A stretch of 64,000 nt of DNA from Ramazzottius varieornatus (GCA_001949185.1 BDGG01000001.1:3829586-3893585), one strand, 5' to 3'; shown: positions 19,496 through 32,600, numbered from the stretch's first letter. Notes: generated by a model not told the origin, from the letters alone. Numbers and translations: made by a program.

Positions 19496-21798
19496 ATGGA
19501 CATCGTGCTGGATTACTGTGACGAGCACTGGTTGACTCCCTACGTTTATCCCACTTCCCTTCCTCCTGGGAACGTTTTCAGGCAGCTACTTTCCCTCAGT
19601 GTGATCGTCGTCAGCGGCGGATATACCCTCTACTTCCTAACTGCCGCCCTCAATTATTATTTCATATTTGACCATCGGCTCAAGCTGCATCCGCAGTATC
19701 TGAAGGTACGCCGTGTCTGCTGTATGCAAATAATATGCAGCTTTTTGCTTTGTTATCCCCTCGGGTGGAAAGAAGAAAAAAAAGAAGGCGAATGATTAGC
19801 AAGTTGATCGATAATTCTATTCTATACGCTTTACCACCTGTTTGACTGTCTTTACCTGTCAATATGCCGTGATTTGTAAGAATGCAAGCTTACGGGCAGT
19901 TACGTTCTTCCTTGTGATTGCATGTGAACCTCAAAGTCCATCCTTCGGCGAAGACGTCCATTAGTCAAAGTCAGTCACCCGATTCCTGTCTAGTTTTTGC
20001 CGCACGTTGAACGTATCGTGAGAAGCTTCGATGGACTTTCGAATCTGGACCGCGGCCATTACAGTCCGCTCACTCGAGATCCGTACACTGCCTTGCGAAC
20101 TCATTTTGAGGCCCGCTATACACACACCACACAGCATGCCAAGCTTGACGCCAAATTACATAACACATGCTCTACACCGTACTTTAACTGGCGTGATCAA
20201 GTAATCAAGTCGCTTGTGTCCGGCTGTGGGGCCATGGCGAGCAGCCTCGTTGCAGGATTTTCCCATTTCGAAATCAGAAAAAAGTGTACGGATCTTGAGC
20301 GAGTGGACTGTACAGTTGACTTGTTATAAATTATGATGAGTCATCGAAAAAAAAGCCATCAAAGGCGCGCTCAGCCAATATATTAGCGATCCCTCATTGA
20401 TTTGTATTTATATATTGCAGAATCAAGTACAGATGGAGATCGAATGTTCCCTCAAATCGATACCATACATGTCTCTTCTTTCGACGGTCATGTTCCTGTT
20501 GGAAGTTCGTGGGCATGGCAAGCTGTTCGACCATTTCAGCGAGACGTCGTTAGGTAAGAGGAACTCGCATGTGCTGCCCGAGCATGAGCTCGACCTCTGG
20601 CCTCCCCATCTGTGCCACCGGTTCTGTTTTACCATACTTGTTCGGAAATCTAAGCCTAGATTACTCCGGAAGTAAACATGCCAAGCTAAAAATATGAAAT
20701 TTTGTGTACAAAAGCAACATCTAAGTATATGAGTTAACTTTCAAAATTTCGCACGCTGTGAAACTGACCACGCCCTGTTTTTTACAGGATATTGGAGCGT
20801 ACCAGTCTACAGTGCATCCTTCATCGTCTTCACGGACTCGCTGATATACTGGATACATCGGGCATTACATTCCAAGTACCTGTATAAACGATTGCACAAG
20901 ACACATCATAAATGGAAGATACCGACACCGTTCGCCAGCCATGCCTTTAACCCTATCGACGGGTTTCTGCAGTCTTCGCCGTACCACATTTACGTCTTTC
21001 TCTTCCCCATGCACAAATGGACCTACCTAGGTTTGTTTGTCTTCGTCAATGTTTGGACAGTGTCCATCCATGATGGCAATTACCAGGTTCCTGAAAGGCT
21101 GAAACAAATCATCAACGGTGCGGCACATCATATGGACCATCACGTCTATTATAACTACAACTATGGGCAGTTTTTCACACTGTGGGATCGCCTCGGAAAG
21201 TACGTGCTGCCACCTACCCCAGTACTTTCAGCGCGTAAAAAACATTCCTCTTTTTCCAAGTTTATTTCCTTTTTGCAAGAAACGCTGAGACGACTAGGGC
21301 GACGCACCGTAATTTAGACATAAAACTTTGCGCACTACTAGCGTAGACAACTACTGAATGTCTAACTCCAATTGAAAATAAAAAGCTAGTTTGAGCAAGA
21401 GTGCGAAATCAGTGTGAAAAGTGATTTGAGATCTTTGCTCTTTTGATAGGTCGTACCGCAACCCTAGCTCATTCGAAGGAGACGGGCCTCTGCAACAAGT
21501 GGAGAAGCGTCAAGAGCTCCAGAGACGCCTATCCCTATCGGCTGCCGGTGACATTGCAGAGTCCACAGTTCTTACGGACTCGCCGCCCAGGACGCCCGAC
21601 GAACCCGAGCGAGAAGTTGAGCTCATACGAGAGACTGTTATCATAAAGGAGACTATCACGCAGGAAGCAATTCAGGCGACAAGAGAAGTCAACTACGGGT
21701 TTAGCAAAGGCCACGTGCGGACGAGGTCTCTTACGCAGCAATGCGAAGACTTCTTTGCGGAAGCGTTTGCGCAAAACTGTCTGAAGAAGATTGACTAA
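19496..21798 (+). CDS. SC5D: Lathosterol oxidase / sterol C5-desaturase (long isoform)
   Basis: This is an ER-membrane di-iron desaturase that introduces the C5-C6 double bond into lathosterol, giving 7-dehydrocholesterol. Exons by eye: 19496-19705, 20421-20553, 20788-21199 and 21450-21798, giving 367 residues (vertebrate SC5D is about 300). The N-terminus [20 protein letters not shown] follows the animal SC5D pattern. Histidine boxes are present: HRALH, HKTHH and, near the end of the fatty-acid-hydroxylase domain, HHMDHH. Blocks such as [12 protein letters not shown] and [13 protein letters not shown] are almost identical to the family. The last exon continues with [14 protein letters not shown], matching the vertebrate C-terminus, then adds an unusual ~80-residue Glu/Arg-rich tail. 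Most of the family's residues are kept, so it should be active. Confidence 0.95.
20788..21317 (+). CDS. SC5D: SC5D alternative 3' end (short isoform by intron read-through)
   Basis: If the donor at 21200 (GTACGT) is not used, the third coding exon reads on for 39 codons (KYVLPPTPV ... RRTVI) to a TAG at 21315-21317. An AATAAA follows at 21377-21382, about 60 bases later and still inside the intron. This is the layout of an intronic polyadenylation site, giving a 290-residue protein with a different, basic C-terminus. All histidine boxes are upstream and shared, so both forms keep the catalytic domain. Which isoform is used is not known. Confidence 0.6.
21377..21382 (+). other. Intronic polyadenylation signal AATAAA
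   Basis: A perfect AATAAA lies 60 bases after the alternative SC5D stop codon and 68 bases before the next acceptor. Its position supports a short SC5D transcript. Confidence 0.55.
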
Positions 21799-22083
21799 AG
21801 TGTTCCTTTTGAGCTGGTTGACGGTTCTTGAGTTCTACGAGCGATTAGCTCACCTTCCTTCCTTCTGTTTGTTTGTTACCTTTTACAAAGTGGCAAAATG
21901 CCGTTACTTCAGTTTAGATAAAGATTCTTATATTCGATCACAATAGTCCACCTTTCGTTAATTTGCATTTTACCACAGTTTTGTACGAAATCTTCCTTAT
22001 CGACAAAAGCTCTACCTTCTTCAAGCCTGCAAAGTTTTATTCGAAAAGCTATGCTATTCGTGAGAGAGATAAAGAAAATTGAA

Positions 22084-23229
22084 TCAAAGAAACGAACCAC
22101 AGCTCTTCAACGAGAGTAACTGTTTCTTCAGTTCAGACTGAAAGTTCTCCGTGCAAAAGGGTTCCTTCGTACAGTCACCAGTCCCGTTCAGAATATCCGG
22201 ATACTTTTCCGCAATAAGTTGCAATGCGGCTTTCCGTAAACCAGTGTGTGCTCCATAGTCGTTCGCAATTTTGAAACACCTCAACTCTCCTTCGACCTCC
22301 ACATTCCTCAGTAAATAATCCGCCGCTTCGTCTATCAAGCCCGTAACATTGAACATATGCGCCAGTTTGAGTACCTCCACTCCATATCCCATCACCGTTC
22401 CTTCATGTAGTATCCCATTGTAACAATAGACCACGAAGGCCGTGACAGCCGGCGTATGGAACTGTTTGAGCAAGATGTCCGTAGACTCTCCCATATGGTC
22501 GATGGCTTCCTTCAAGACATTCGACATTTCTCGCATGAAAGCTTTGTGCGCAGGCACCCGTTCGTCTTGCGCGGTCACGAAGAATAGGTCGTTAAGGAAG
22601 AGCATATCGGGGATAAAGTGCGGTAACGAAGGCGGGTACATCTGTCTCCGATTCCCAAACTCCTTCTCACCAAAAGTATCAAAGGCAACGGTCAAAGTCA
22701 GACGTAGAGCTCCATGAACGTAGCATCTATCAGTGAACAGGGCGGTCAAGTTATCTGGATACTGCCAGCAGTAATAAATAAAGTTCGGGCTGGCTTGGCG
22801 AATCGTGGCGGAAGTATCCTCTGTGTCGGCCGGCCCTGCTGCATTGAACTGTTCGTCTGTGCTGAAGATACTGTGGCCGGCTCGAACCCGAAAGCCCACA
22901 GCGTCTTCTGGACAATGGGTCAGAATTAATTGTCCTTCTACGAAACGCTCCTCCGCTTTACGCTGACGAGGATCTCCGAGGACCAAGACGAGTATCCATC
23001 GGGTTCGCTTGGGTCCTTCGAACTCGGGACTACGGATCTCTGAGTGACGCATAGATAACAGCGCAAAATTGTCGATCGTCCATTTCAGTGTAGACGATAC
23101 ATCGAGATGGATACTATCGGTCACGAAGGTCTCACGAAGAACCATCTCGGTGTTGTCCTTAGCCATACTATCCGAAGCCATGCTCGCATTACTGGCCACA
23201 CTGCTATTGACACAAACACTGTTATCCAT
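22084..23229 (-). CDS. Intronless MATH-BTB (SPOP/TDPOZ-like) protein
   Basis: A single uninterrupted frame of 381 residues starting at ATG 23229; an in-frame extension further upstream uses no ATG. Residues about 40-180 form a MATH (TRAF-like) domain beginning LKWTIDNFALL. Residues about 195-310 form a BTB/POZ domain (LFLNDLFFVTAQDERVPAHK, LKLAHMFNVTGL), followed by a BACK-like helical tail. Proteins of this architecture are substrate adaptors for cullin-3 ubiquitin ligases, with MATH binding the substrate and BTB binding Cul3. The family role is known; the substrate here is not. The lack of introns contrasts with its neighbours and suggests an origin by retroposition. An AATAAA (tttatt at 22036-22041) lies about 45 bases past the stop. 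It converges with SC5D. Confidence 0.85.
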   Translation of the reverse strand: MDNSVCVNSSVASNASMASDSMAKDNTEMVLRETFVTDSIHLDVSSTLKWTIDNFALLSMRHSEIRSPEFEGPKRTRWILVLVLGDPRQRKAEERFVEGQLILTHCPEDAVGFRVRAGHSIFSTDEQFNAAGPADTEDTSATIRQASPNFIYYCWQYPDNLTALFTDRCYVHGALRLTLTVAFDTFGEKEFGNRRQMYPPSLPHFIPDMLFLNDLFFVTAQDERVPAHKAFMREMSNVLKEAIDHMGESTDILLKQFHTPAVTAFVVYCYNGILHEGTVMGYGVEVLKLAHMFNVTGLIDEAADYLLRNVEVEGELRCFKIANDYGAHTGLRKAALQLIAEKYPDILNGTGDCTKEPFCTENFQSELKKQLLSLKSCGSFL

Positions 23230-23642
23230 GTTTCGGATGGTGCTCCGACCAAAGGGCAAAGTTCAGAACATCCTTCTAATTAGAATTTGGGAGCGAAGGA
23301 GTCTGCAGAATCGTTCTAATCGTCACCACGCCAACTAAATGCGGCGTAGCTCTCGTCCAAACACACTGAAACAGGAAACTCGCGCGGAGTTTTTTGTACG
23401 TACGGAAATCTTGATCGTTTGCTCTCTACAAGAACAAAACTAGAGAGAAGTTCCCAGATGAACCATGACTTGAAAACAGAAGAATTTTAAGAAAAAGTCC
23501 CGATCGGGGTAACAAACTACAGTACGTGAACGGAAGGTAGTACTGTAAAAAGGTTTCTGTCGCAGAAAATCACAAATGTGGAGAAATACATCGAGTCAAC
23601 AAACCTAGTTTGACCATCTCGGCCTACATAGGCTGCGCAGTA
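23230..23642. other. Intergenic region between MATH-BTB and the 3' end of TRRAP
   Basis: Both neighbours are on the minus strand, so this interval contains the TRRAP 3' untranslated region and the MATH-BTB promoter. I see no coding sequence and no clear polyadenylation signal. Confidence 0.5.
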
Positions 23643-26600
23643 CTAAAGCCAAGGATGCCAAGATGGGTCCATGCGACAAAGATTATCCGGACTCTTCGCT
23701 TGGTGAATTAGTTTCATTATGGCGCTATCGTGACCGCTGAACTGGGACACTTCGTTCAGGTCATGCAAAATCTTCTTCACGCCTTTGGCTACCAAAGCTT
23801 GTAGGTTCGGGTCGCTAAAGGACGTTGGCAGGTTTGCCTGCTTTGACGTTCCAGGTTCAGAGTCTTTTATACTGGCTTCGCTGAAGGCGATGCTGCCGGA
23901 CATCTCTTTGCGGAAGACCATCCAGTATGTCAGCTCGTCAAAGAAGATTGCTTTCAAGAACGCCTACAAAATTTAAAAACATTGCTCAGTTACACAGGAG
24001 TCTGGCTATCGATAAGCGGAAACCCTGCAGTCAAAGTACCAATGTTTTCCTGCACCTGCATACACCATTTCATGCATAAACCAATACATTGCAGGTATGC
24101 AAGTACGTGCTAAAGGGATATATTTCGTCTCTTCAATCCAGAAATCAGTTTACCTTGAATTTCTCTTCGTTCTGTTTGAGTGCCCGTGCAGCAGCGACCA
24201 TGGAGTGATGGAATGGTCCATGAATGCCATAGGGTGTGAAGAGCTCGGTAAGGTTACCCGTGAGACGGAAGGGTACCGGACGACGTCCTCCGTTCTCAGT
24301 TGAGAGCTCACCGTTACTGTCCAGGTCGAACGTGTACGAGTAGATGCCCTCAACACCCGTTTCCGTGTAGACGTACATCATGTCGGGTGTCGTCTTCGTC
24401 AGCCGGAGGAGGTACTCTGCCAGGCACAATATCGCGTGCGACCGTATCATCTGCAAGCACAAAGAGCACGATGATGATCACGATGCCAAATACAAAACGG
24501 TAAAGTCACTACCGTTCTTCGAAACAGGAAGTATTCGTCACACGACGGATACAACTTTATGAAGTGGTCCTTCAAGACGCGGAGAGGAACCATCTGCGCC
24601 TGGATCTCCTTCAGCGAGTCGCGTAAGGTGGCCTGTGGTGCGATGGCAGCGGGAGCTTTGTGCGCGTTCTGATAACAGAAAGGACGACAAATGACATCAT
24701 AGAGCTCAACGGTTATGGAAGAAGAATCGTACCGCGACCAGTTTCTCGTAAAATTTCATGATGGGTGTATCGGTGTCGATATTCTTCTTGTCCGTATACT
24801 TCTTGTAGATGTCGAAGAGGCAGATGGAGGTTTGGCTGTCTTCCATCAAGCGAACCGCTGGAGCGACCGGCGTGATCCTCGGTACGTAGTACTTCAAGGC
24901 ACGACGGCTGGCTTCCGGGAAGTCATCCAAGATGGGATTCATAGCCATGAACATCTGCAGTATCCTCTCCTCCTTCCTGCCTTGAAGGTTGTTGGAATTG
25001 TCGGCCACGATCAGGTACGGGACGATCTCGCCGACGTTGTTCACAAAGTACAGTCGATGACAGACGAGGTTGTGCTTAAAGACCACGTCCATACGAGGAA
25101 GAATCTGAACCACTTTGACCACGTGGTAGTTCCGCTGCATACTGTAGTCACCTGTGATACACAAGCCTCTTGGTTGGATAGTCTACAAGTGACTCAGTAT
25201 TTTCAGCCACAAGACGGACTGTCGATAATACGTGGAAAGAAAATCACATATCTTCAGAATTAAAGTGAAACAGGGAATACCTGGCAGTTCCATGTCAGCA
25301 GTCAGGTTCGTGAAGTTAATCAACGGACGGTAGTTCACATCCAGGTACGAGTGGGTCGTGTGCGATCGAATCTGCTTCTCCAGGGACCGAATCCACTTCT
25401 TCAGCTTGCTAATCATCGTCTGGACCAACTTGTTTGAATCCAAACTCATGTCAAACTCCTTACAGAAATCTTTCTTCAGCTTCATGTAATCCGCACTTGA
25501 CTAAGGGGACAAAATATTTATCTCATTTATCGACACTGTTGAATGACGAAGAAGACTTGCCAGCAAGTTCTGCGCTCGTTTCGTGATAGCTTCCGAGGCC
25601 ACATCGCCTAAAACTTTACTAGCCGACGACGCTCCACTTCCGGGTTCTTGGTACACCCCAGTACCGAAGCTCCTGACGATGGTGGTCATGTACTGCAGCA
25701 TGCTGGGTGTCATCTTGGCGTGCATGACTTGCTCCTTGTTGTCGAAGGCTAAGGCGTAGCATCTCTTCAGTGCTTGGATCAAGTGCGCGTGGAGCTCTTC
25801 GTACCACCTTTCCGGTGCCATCGAGATGTTGAAGATCTGGTTGGCAAAGTTCTCCAGAGCGTTGCAGACCGTCGGCTGCGTGTCGGATATGGCCTTCATC
25901 ACCCTCACGCAGTTGTTGATGAAGGGTGTAGCCCGAATGGTGCTGCCATCTCCTTCGCCGTGCGATTCGGGTTCTACAGCAGTGGGCGCCACTGACGGAG
26001 CTAAAATAATCAACAACATCGTCACCAACATGCATACAACAGCATCACCCACCCCTGCACAACTTAACGTATGCAGGTGCCTGATGTACGACCGATTCAT
26101 CTGCTGTCAGTGAAGAGACCAAATATTCGTGCACCTGCATACCGGTAACTACCGGCCGGAGCATAGCCGAGTTGTATGCAGCTGCCTGAAAGATCGGCCA
26201 TTTTGTTCGCCGCGGTGCATAACTATGACCTACCGTTGACGGTGTCTTTTCCTTGGCGTCGTCTCTTGTTCGCGGGGGTCTTGGCTTCGTGGGCGAGACC
26301 GACGACTGCAGCACCCATCGGAGACTTCAGGTCGCGGCTAGTGTGGACGGCTTTCATCTGGTAGTAGTACGTGCGGACGTGGAGGAAGACTGGCTGTGGG
26401 TTCTGCTTGGCTACATGGATCAGCATAGTGCAAGCGGCTTCGGCGGTCTCTTCTCGCATCATTAGGTGGATAAGTTGGGGTATCCAGAAGACCAACACCG
26501 AGTTGGGTATAACTGCAAAACAACAACTTAGGCTTCAGATTTTGTTTTCAGTGAAAGAACATCACTTGGAAAATGCTTACTGAATGTGCACTGGACTGCT

Positions 26601-29600
26601 TCTTCGATACCGGCCGAAATCGTCCTGGTGGAATCATCAAGATTCAAAAGCGCCACCACCTTGGCACAGCACTCTCTAGCCACCGCATCGATGGGACTCC
26701 TGGACCCAAAGATGTATGCTGTCACTGCCTGTTTCGCCAACATCAGATCTCCTGGTTCAGCTTGCAGCCTGGCCGAGTAGTAGTCGCCATACCGCATCCA
26801 TCCTTCGAAGCAGTTCTCATACGTCTGCACCGCTGTCGAAATGAACCGATGTTCATCATCCATATTGCCCATCCTCGAGCATATCTGGCTCTTCAGCATG
26901 TACAGTTCGGCGTGCATCTCCTTGGTGAAGTATGTGGTAGTGACCGTATCAATGGCATCTAGCCCCAGCTGCAGTTCCTTCTGTTCGCCAGACTGATCGA
27001 ACAAGGCCAAGCAAGTCTGCACGTACTGCTTGACTCGTTCGAAACAGTCCATCAGAGGGACTACGGGTAGCGACTGGACTCTGTTAAGAATGTCGGAAGC
27101 GAAACGTGGTAACTGTTGAGCTCTGGCTGCTCGAGAGAAACTGAAATAGTTCTGAGAGATTGTATGTATGGACAGGATTGGAAAGGTGGCTAGACTATTC
27201 GTAACGTCGTTGGCGACGATGGAGTGCTGAACTTCGGAGGCCAGGTTGACCACGTGAGTAAGGACCTTCTCGCGGAAGTCAGCAATCTCGCCCCAGAAGC
27301 GCAGATCGTCAGCCTGAGCGGGGACGCGAACCTTCCAGTTCTTCACCAGGTTCTTCAGCTGAAGCACGTGTTGGACAGTGCAGCTTTGGGGTGAATGGAT
27401 GCTGGGTAGGAAGTTGAGAAGTTCCTTCAAGTCGGCTACTCGCGTTGCCATCTGAAAGCAAAAGAACATTTGCAAGCTTGGCAAACAGAGTCGGCAAGAT
27501 TGATACGGTGCACGTTTTCAGTGTTACAGGATGAAAGCGTGCGCCACATGGAAAGAATGATCTTGTCGAGTGGTGTGCCTAGGTCTCATTCTCACCTCGA
27601 TAAGAGGACGGTGGGCGCCGCTGCCGACTCGTGGCAGCTGCTTCCACATCTTGATGCAACACTGCTGCAGCACTTCAACCATTCTATCGACGCCTTCCTC
27701 TTTGTAGGTATTGGGCAAACTCAGCATGCCTACCTTCAGAACCTTCTGCAAGGCGTAGTAACTCTTACAGAAGCCCATGTTTAGCTCTTCGCGTGGTGGA
27801 CACTGTTTGTCTGCACTGGCCATCAGGACGGGAATGACGTCAAAGAGGTCTTGATGCCAGGCCGACTCCAGCGCCATACATGGGTTGTTCACTCCTTCGG
27901 AAATGGCTACGTTGTACATGGCTGGCCATTGGTTCAGCTCCTTCAAGATGTCGGTGTACCGCTCAGTCAAAACTTGCAGCTCACCGAACCCTGACTCGTG
28001 GGCGGGTTTGTCACGACATTCCACCATGAATGTGTCCATGGCCTTCTCGAACGATTCTTTCGCTTCGAAGTACATACCTTGGCGCTCGAAACCCAAGGCC
28101 GACCTACGAAACATAAATCCCAGATGAAGCAAGAACATGTATTTAGATCTCAAAAACCTACATACAGGAGTGCTATGGTAAACACGCAAAGTTAGGTATG
28201 TAGGTGCAGTACAACGCGCGTATTTCGTATTTTTTGTTCATTAGCTTTTCATACGACGACTGAGGGCCTTACCGAAAGTCGAGCATTGGTCGAGGGACTT
28301 GCGGTTCTGACTTGGGTGTCAGCGTTCCACGTAACTGCCACACAGCAGCCGAGAAGTCTTCTTCACCCAAGACCGCGTACATCTTCTGCAGACATTCTTC
28401 CGTCGACCACAGAACGCCATGGACCAGCTGGTTCATCACACCAGCGGCGTCACCTTCCCCACCACTGTGTTGTGACCCCTTCGTCCCACCTTTCTGGCCG
28501 ACTGTGGCATTGAGGGGCGGTAAGGCCAGGTCCTCCAAATGCATGGCCGACCGATACCATAAATTTTGCCGCTCTCCCAAGTAGAGAACCGACATGGGAT
28601 GCAGTTTCAGGCAGATCCCTTCGCACTTACTCATGGCGTCCCACATGGCTTGAATGGGGAAGTGGACCAAGTCGCGCTGTGCCGAGTGCGACAAAGTCAT
28701 CAGATACTGCCTATAAGAACAAAAATAGGAAATTGAATTTGCTGTTGAGTTACATGAACAGAAATGACGTACTTGTAGTTGACGACAAGCTGGTCTCGTT
28801 GTTCCTGGCTGAGAAGTTTCCAAATCTGGGGCACGATCAGGACCCACATATCGTTAGCAAGCTGGGTCCGAGTGTGGCATAGCTGGAAGCAGCCCTCGAT
28901 GAAATGACTGACTGTCGTTGCCTTGATCATGTCGTTGAGCTTGAACACTCGCTCAACAATCGTCCCAATGCTAAGTTCTTTCAGCTTGAGGGTTTCGTCC
29001 GATGAAATCTCGGGACTTCCGTTGTCATCGCTGAGGGATTCCAGCATCGAGAGATGCGAGGTTCGCACACTGTGTTCGGAGTGATGCTGAAGACTTTCGG
29101 CTAACTGAGGGGCACTAACCGGCAGGATCAGCTTTACGTTGTGAAGGCAAGGCGCGATGGGGTTCTGAAGGTTCTCAGCCGCTCCGAGAAGCGAGTTAAC
29201 GCAAAAACCTAAAACCAATGATACAACGTCGTATAGCCACAGATAAGTGTCTAGCTTTCACACACCTGTAAGACAAAATTAGCCACCGAAAAATGGGCAA
29301 GATGGATGGGCGGCGCTAGTTAAAAGTCAGCCACTAGTAAAAGTTCTACAGGTTAACTCAAACTTTGGTTGGTCACTTTATAGACGGAACCGCCCATCCA
29401 TCTTACCCATTTTCGAAGGCTATTTTTTTCTTGCCCTGTATCACGGCGCTTAAGTATGCACTTGAATGAAACAGTGAAGCGAAACTTACTGATGTAGTTT
29501 GTGAACTGGCAAGCGTCCCAATGGATGCTAGTGAAAAGACAGTTTAGCCTGTCCACCGCGTTGTCCGGGAAGTTTCGTTCGTACAGCTTGTAGAACTTCT

Positions 29601-32600
29601 TTCGCCAGTCTGGATCGGGATGGCGCATGCCGTAGAGCCACGCGTTCATCAGTCTTTGCTGCATGTCTTGCAGCTTCGGGTCGTCTGAAGAGAAGACCTT
29701 GTAGATCATGGAGGTGTACAGGGACTGCAGTTCGATATCATCGGAGAACTTCTTCTCGATCTGCACTTGGAGTTTCAGGATGAGGACGCCCAGCTCTCTC
29801 GGCGTGATCAGCTGCAGCTCGTCCACTCCTTGTTGTGAAGTGGAGGGTTGAGAGCTTGAGCTGGACGGACCTTGATCAGCTTTCGGTGCTGCTTTCTTCT
29901 TCTTTCTCTTCCCGCCCGCTTCTGATTCAGGCTACAGAGACAAAAAGCATTTTGGTTACACGAAGTCCGCTATGTGGAAAGTTGGTGAGAAACAGCTAGT
30001 TAACCGCCACGCTCCTGCATATTCAAACTCGTGCACAACTCATCGTACCACGTATGCAGGTGTACGCGGAACGGAGATCACAACAGAAAGGGTTTGTTAA
30101 AGGACAGTACCTGTTCTGGTTCATCCTTCTTCTTCTTGGTTTTCTTCGGCGTGATGATAGCAGGTCCCGCTCTCCCACCGGAAGTCGAGGGACCGCTAGC
30201 CACGGTCTTGGATCTTTCCGGCCCACTCAGCCAGTCACTAAAGATGCGGATCAAGGCTCGATGAACCCTCACGTCGAGGCTTCTGGCAATCAGGTCCCCG
30301 ATAACTCCAAGGATGGCTCCACGATGCGAAGTCTGAGGAGGCACGGGCACAGACAAGAAGCCGGGGAACTTGATGACATCCAGTGCGATGACCACCAGCT
30401 CAGCAGACACAAAGCCGTCTTGCATGTTGGCTGCTGGGTTGGCACCCAGCTTGTTCATGTTCAGGTGCTCTTCCACAATCTTCTTCGTCACGTTAGCCAG
30501 TAGCGTCAAGAACCTACATACAGAAAAAAATTTTTCATCTCACTTTTTCTTTTTGGGAGGTTTCTCCTCAGAGACCTTTCGATTATTGAAGGAATCTTCG
30601 CTATGGTCGCTTTAAGCAGCATCAACGTGCAGAAGATGTGGACTTGCGATCCAGGCGACGTTCTCTGATACTCTACCAGTCCATCGTGGATGACTTTGAT
30701 GATTTGCGAGTACAAGTTGTCCAACTGCGGAGGAAGAGTTCTGTTTACAGGATCTCCCGCCCAAATCTCGCAAATGGCTGACAGCAGCTGGTTCATGCAT
30801 TTAGCCACCCGTGCGTTGTAGCACTGCGCTACTTTGATCAAACAGGCGGACAGGTCCTGAATGACCGCCAGTGCGGACGTGCGAGTTATGACCGGGATGA
30901 AAAGCGTCAGGGCTTCCAATGCCAGACAAACACTGGAAAACGGAGTATGCGCACCCTATGAAAACGGCAGAGTACTTAATTCACAGGAGATTGCTTACAA
31001 TATTTCGATCCATTTTTCGTCATAAAAAATGCAATTGTGGGTATAAACTTCGCAATTTGTTCCCTTGCTTACAGGTTGTCCTTGGTCTTGTAGAGCTTGC
31101 TTGTTTGCAGCCGAGTCAATGGATAACAGAATCCTGTCCAGCCACTGCAGCTTCAGGTCGGCATTTACATGCATGTCGCGTCGCATGAAGAACTTGAGGA
31201 CCTTGATACATTTCCGCCCAAGCGATTCAGTGGCTGTCTGCTCGCCGAACATGAAAGCCAAGCGCAGCAAAGTGTTGGCGATACCGTCAACCACTCGCGG
31301 CTCCAACTGTTTGTCGCTTTCTCCTTTGGACGCAGCCTGCATGATTGTACTGCGCTTCCTAGCCAGAAGCTGATTCTGCAAGGCGGCAGCTTGTCCTGAA
31401 ACGAAAATTGACTGCTTTGGTTTGTATCCTAAGTCATTCTAATTCATCTCAAGTAGATTTCCAAGAACATTTGGAAACTCGTCAAACAGACACCGACATG
31501 TGTAGCCTCCCAAATGGCGCACACTTTCAGCCTCTTTGGTAGAGAACGTGTAGCACTTGATAAAAACGATCTTGTCGAGTTTGTTTGCCGAGCTTTATCT
31601 CCAAAACACTAATTGTCAGTTTATTTTTGTTAACTGCAATCACTGCAAGATGACAGCTCAAAATACCGTGTGCAGTGAGCGGGGCCGCTCCGATATCAGC
31701 TATTCCATCCCCATAGTCGACTTCCAAGTTCTTCCTTTGCGCTTCCCAGAAGACGATGCACTCTATCACTTCCACAGCAGTGCGTTTGAAGTCGAGCGAC
31801 GTCGCACTGCTCAAGCCCAGTTTCTGTGCTCCAGCCCACATCAGCGTGACGAAGTGGTGTCGATGAAGAAAGAAGAGATGCCTGTGTCGGATGATGGTCT
31901 GGTAGATGACGCAGATCTGAACCAGGTTACCGAGGTCTTCCGTCAGGGCCTTCTTCAGGAAGGCACACAGCAGAACTGCTGCAGCTTGATCTGGCTGCTT
32001 GAAGATATTCGGTACCAGGATATCGATGGCTTGCTTGTTGGCACTTCTTGGCTCGATTTGCCCACCTGCATGTAAAGTTAACCTCCATCAGACGACATCG
32101 ATACCAGTTTGTATTGATAGGTACGAAAAGGAATGGGAGGTTGGTACTTACGCTTACCCGTGAAGAGACTGCGTAACACGGGTGGTAGATGGGGAATGGC
32201 AATCATCCGAGCGGAGACTACAGCAACGATGTGCTGCGCTTGGAAGACTGTGGCCGTATCGACCTAAAGAGAAGAAAAACAGTTAGTGAAAATGGCTTGG
32301 CCAGATCTTCACTTCAGGTTGCGCAATTTTTCATTGTTATTGGCTGAGAGCGTGCGCCACTCGGTAAAACGCTCTGGGTGAATTCATTTGTCGACGTCCC
32401 GCTTATATTCTGGCTCGTATTTATTCACCTGAATGTGATCGCTGTCTTTTCTTAGGAGGATATGGGTGGCCAACTTGGACGCTGTGGCGTCCAGGGTCTT
32501 GAGTAGCGGCAAGGACGATCCCCCAGCACAAGGAAAAGTCACTTTGACGTCAGGCGTACACTTGTCGATGTTCTCTATGAAGAGACCCAGCAGCTTCAGG

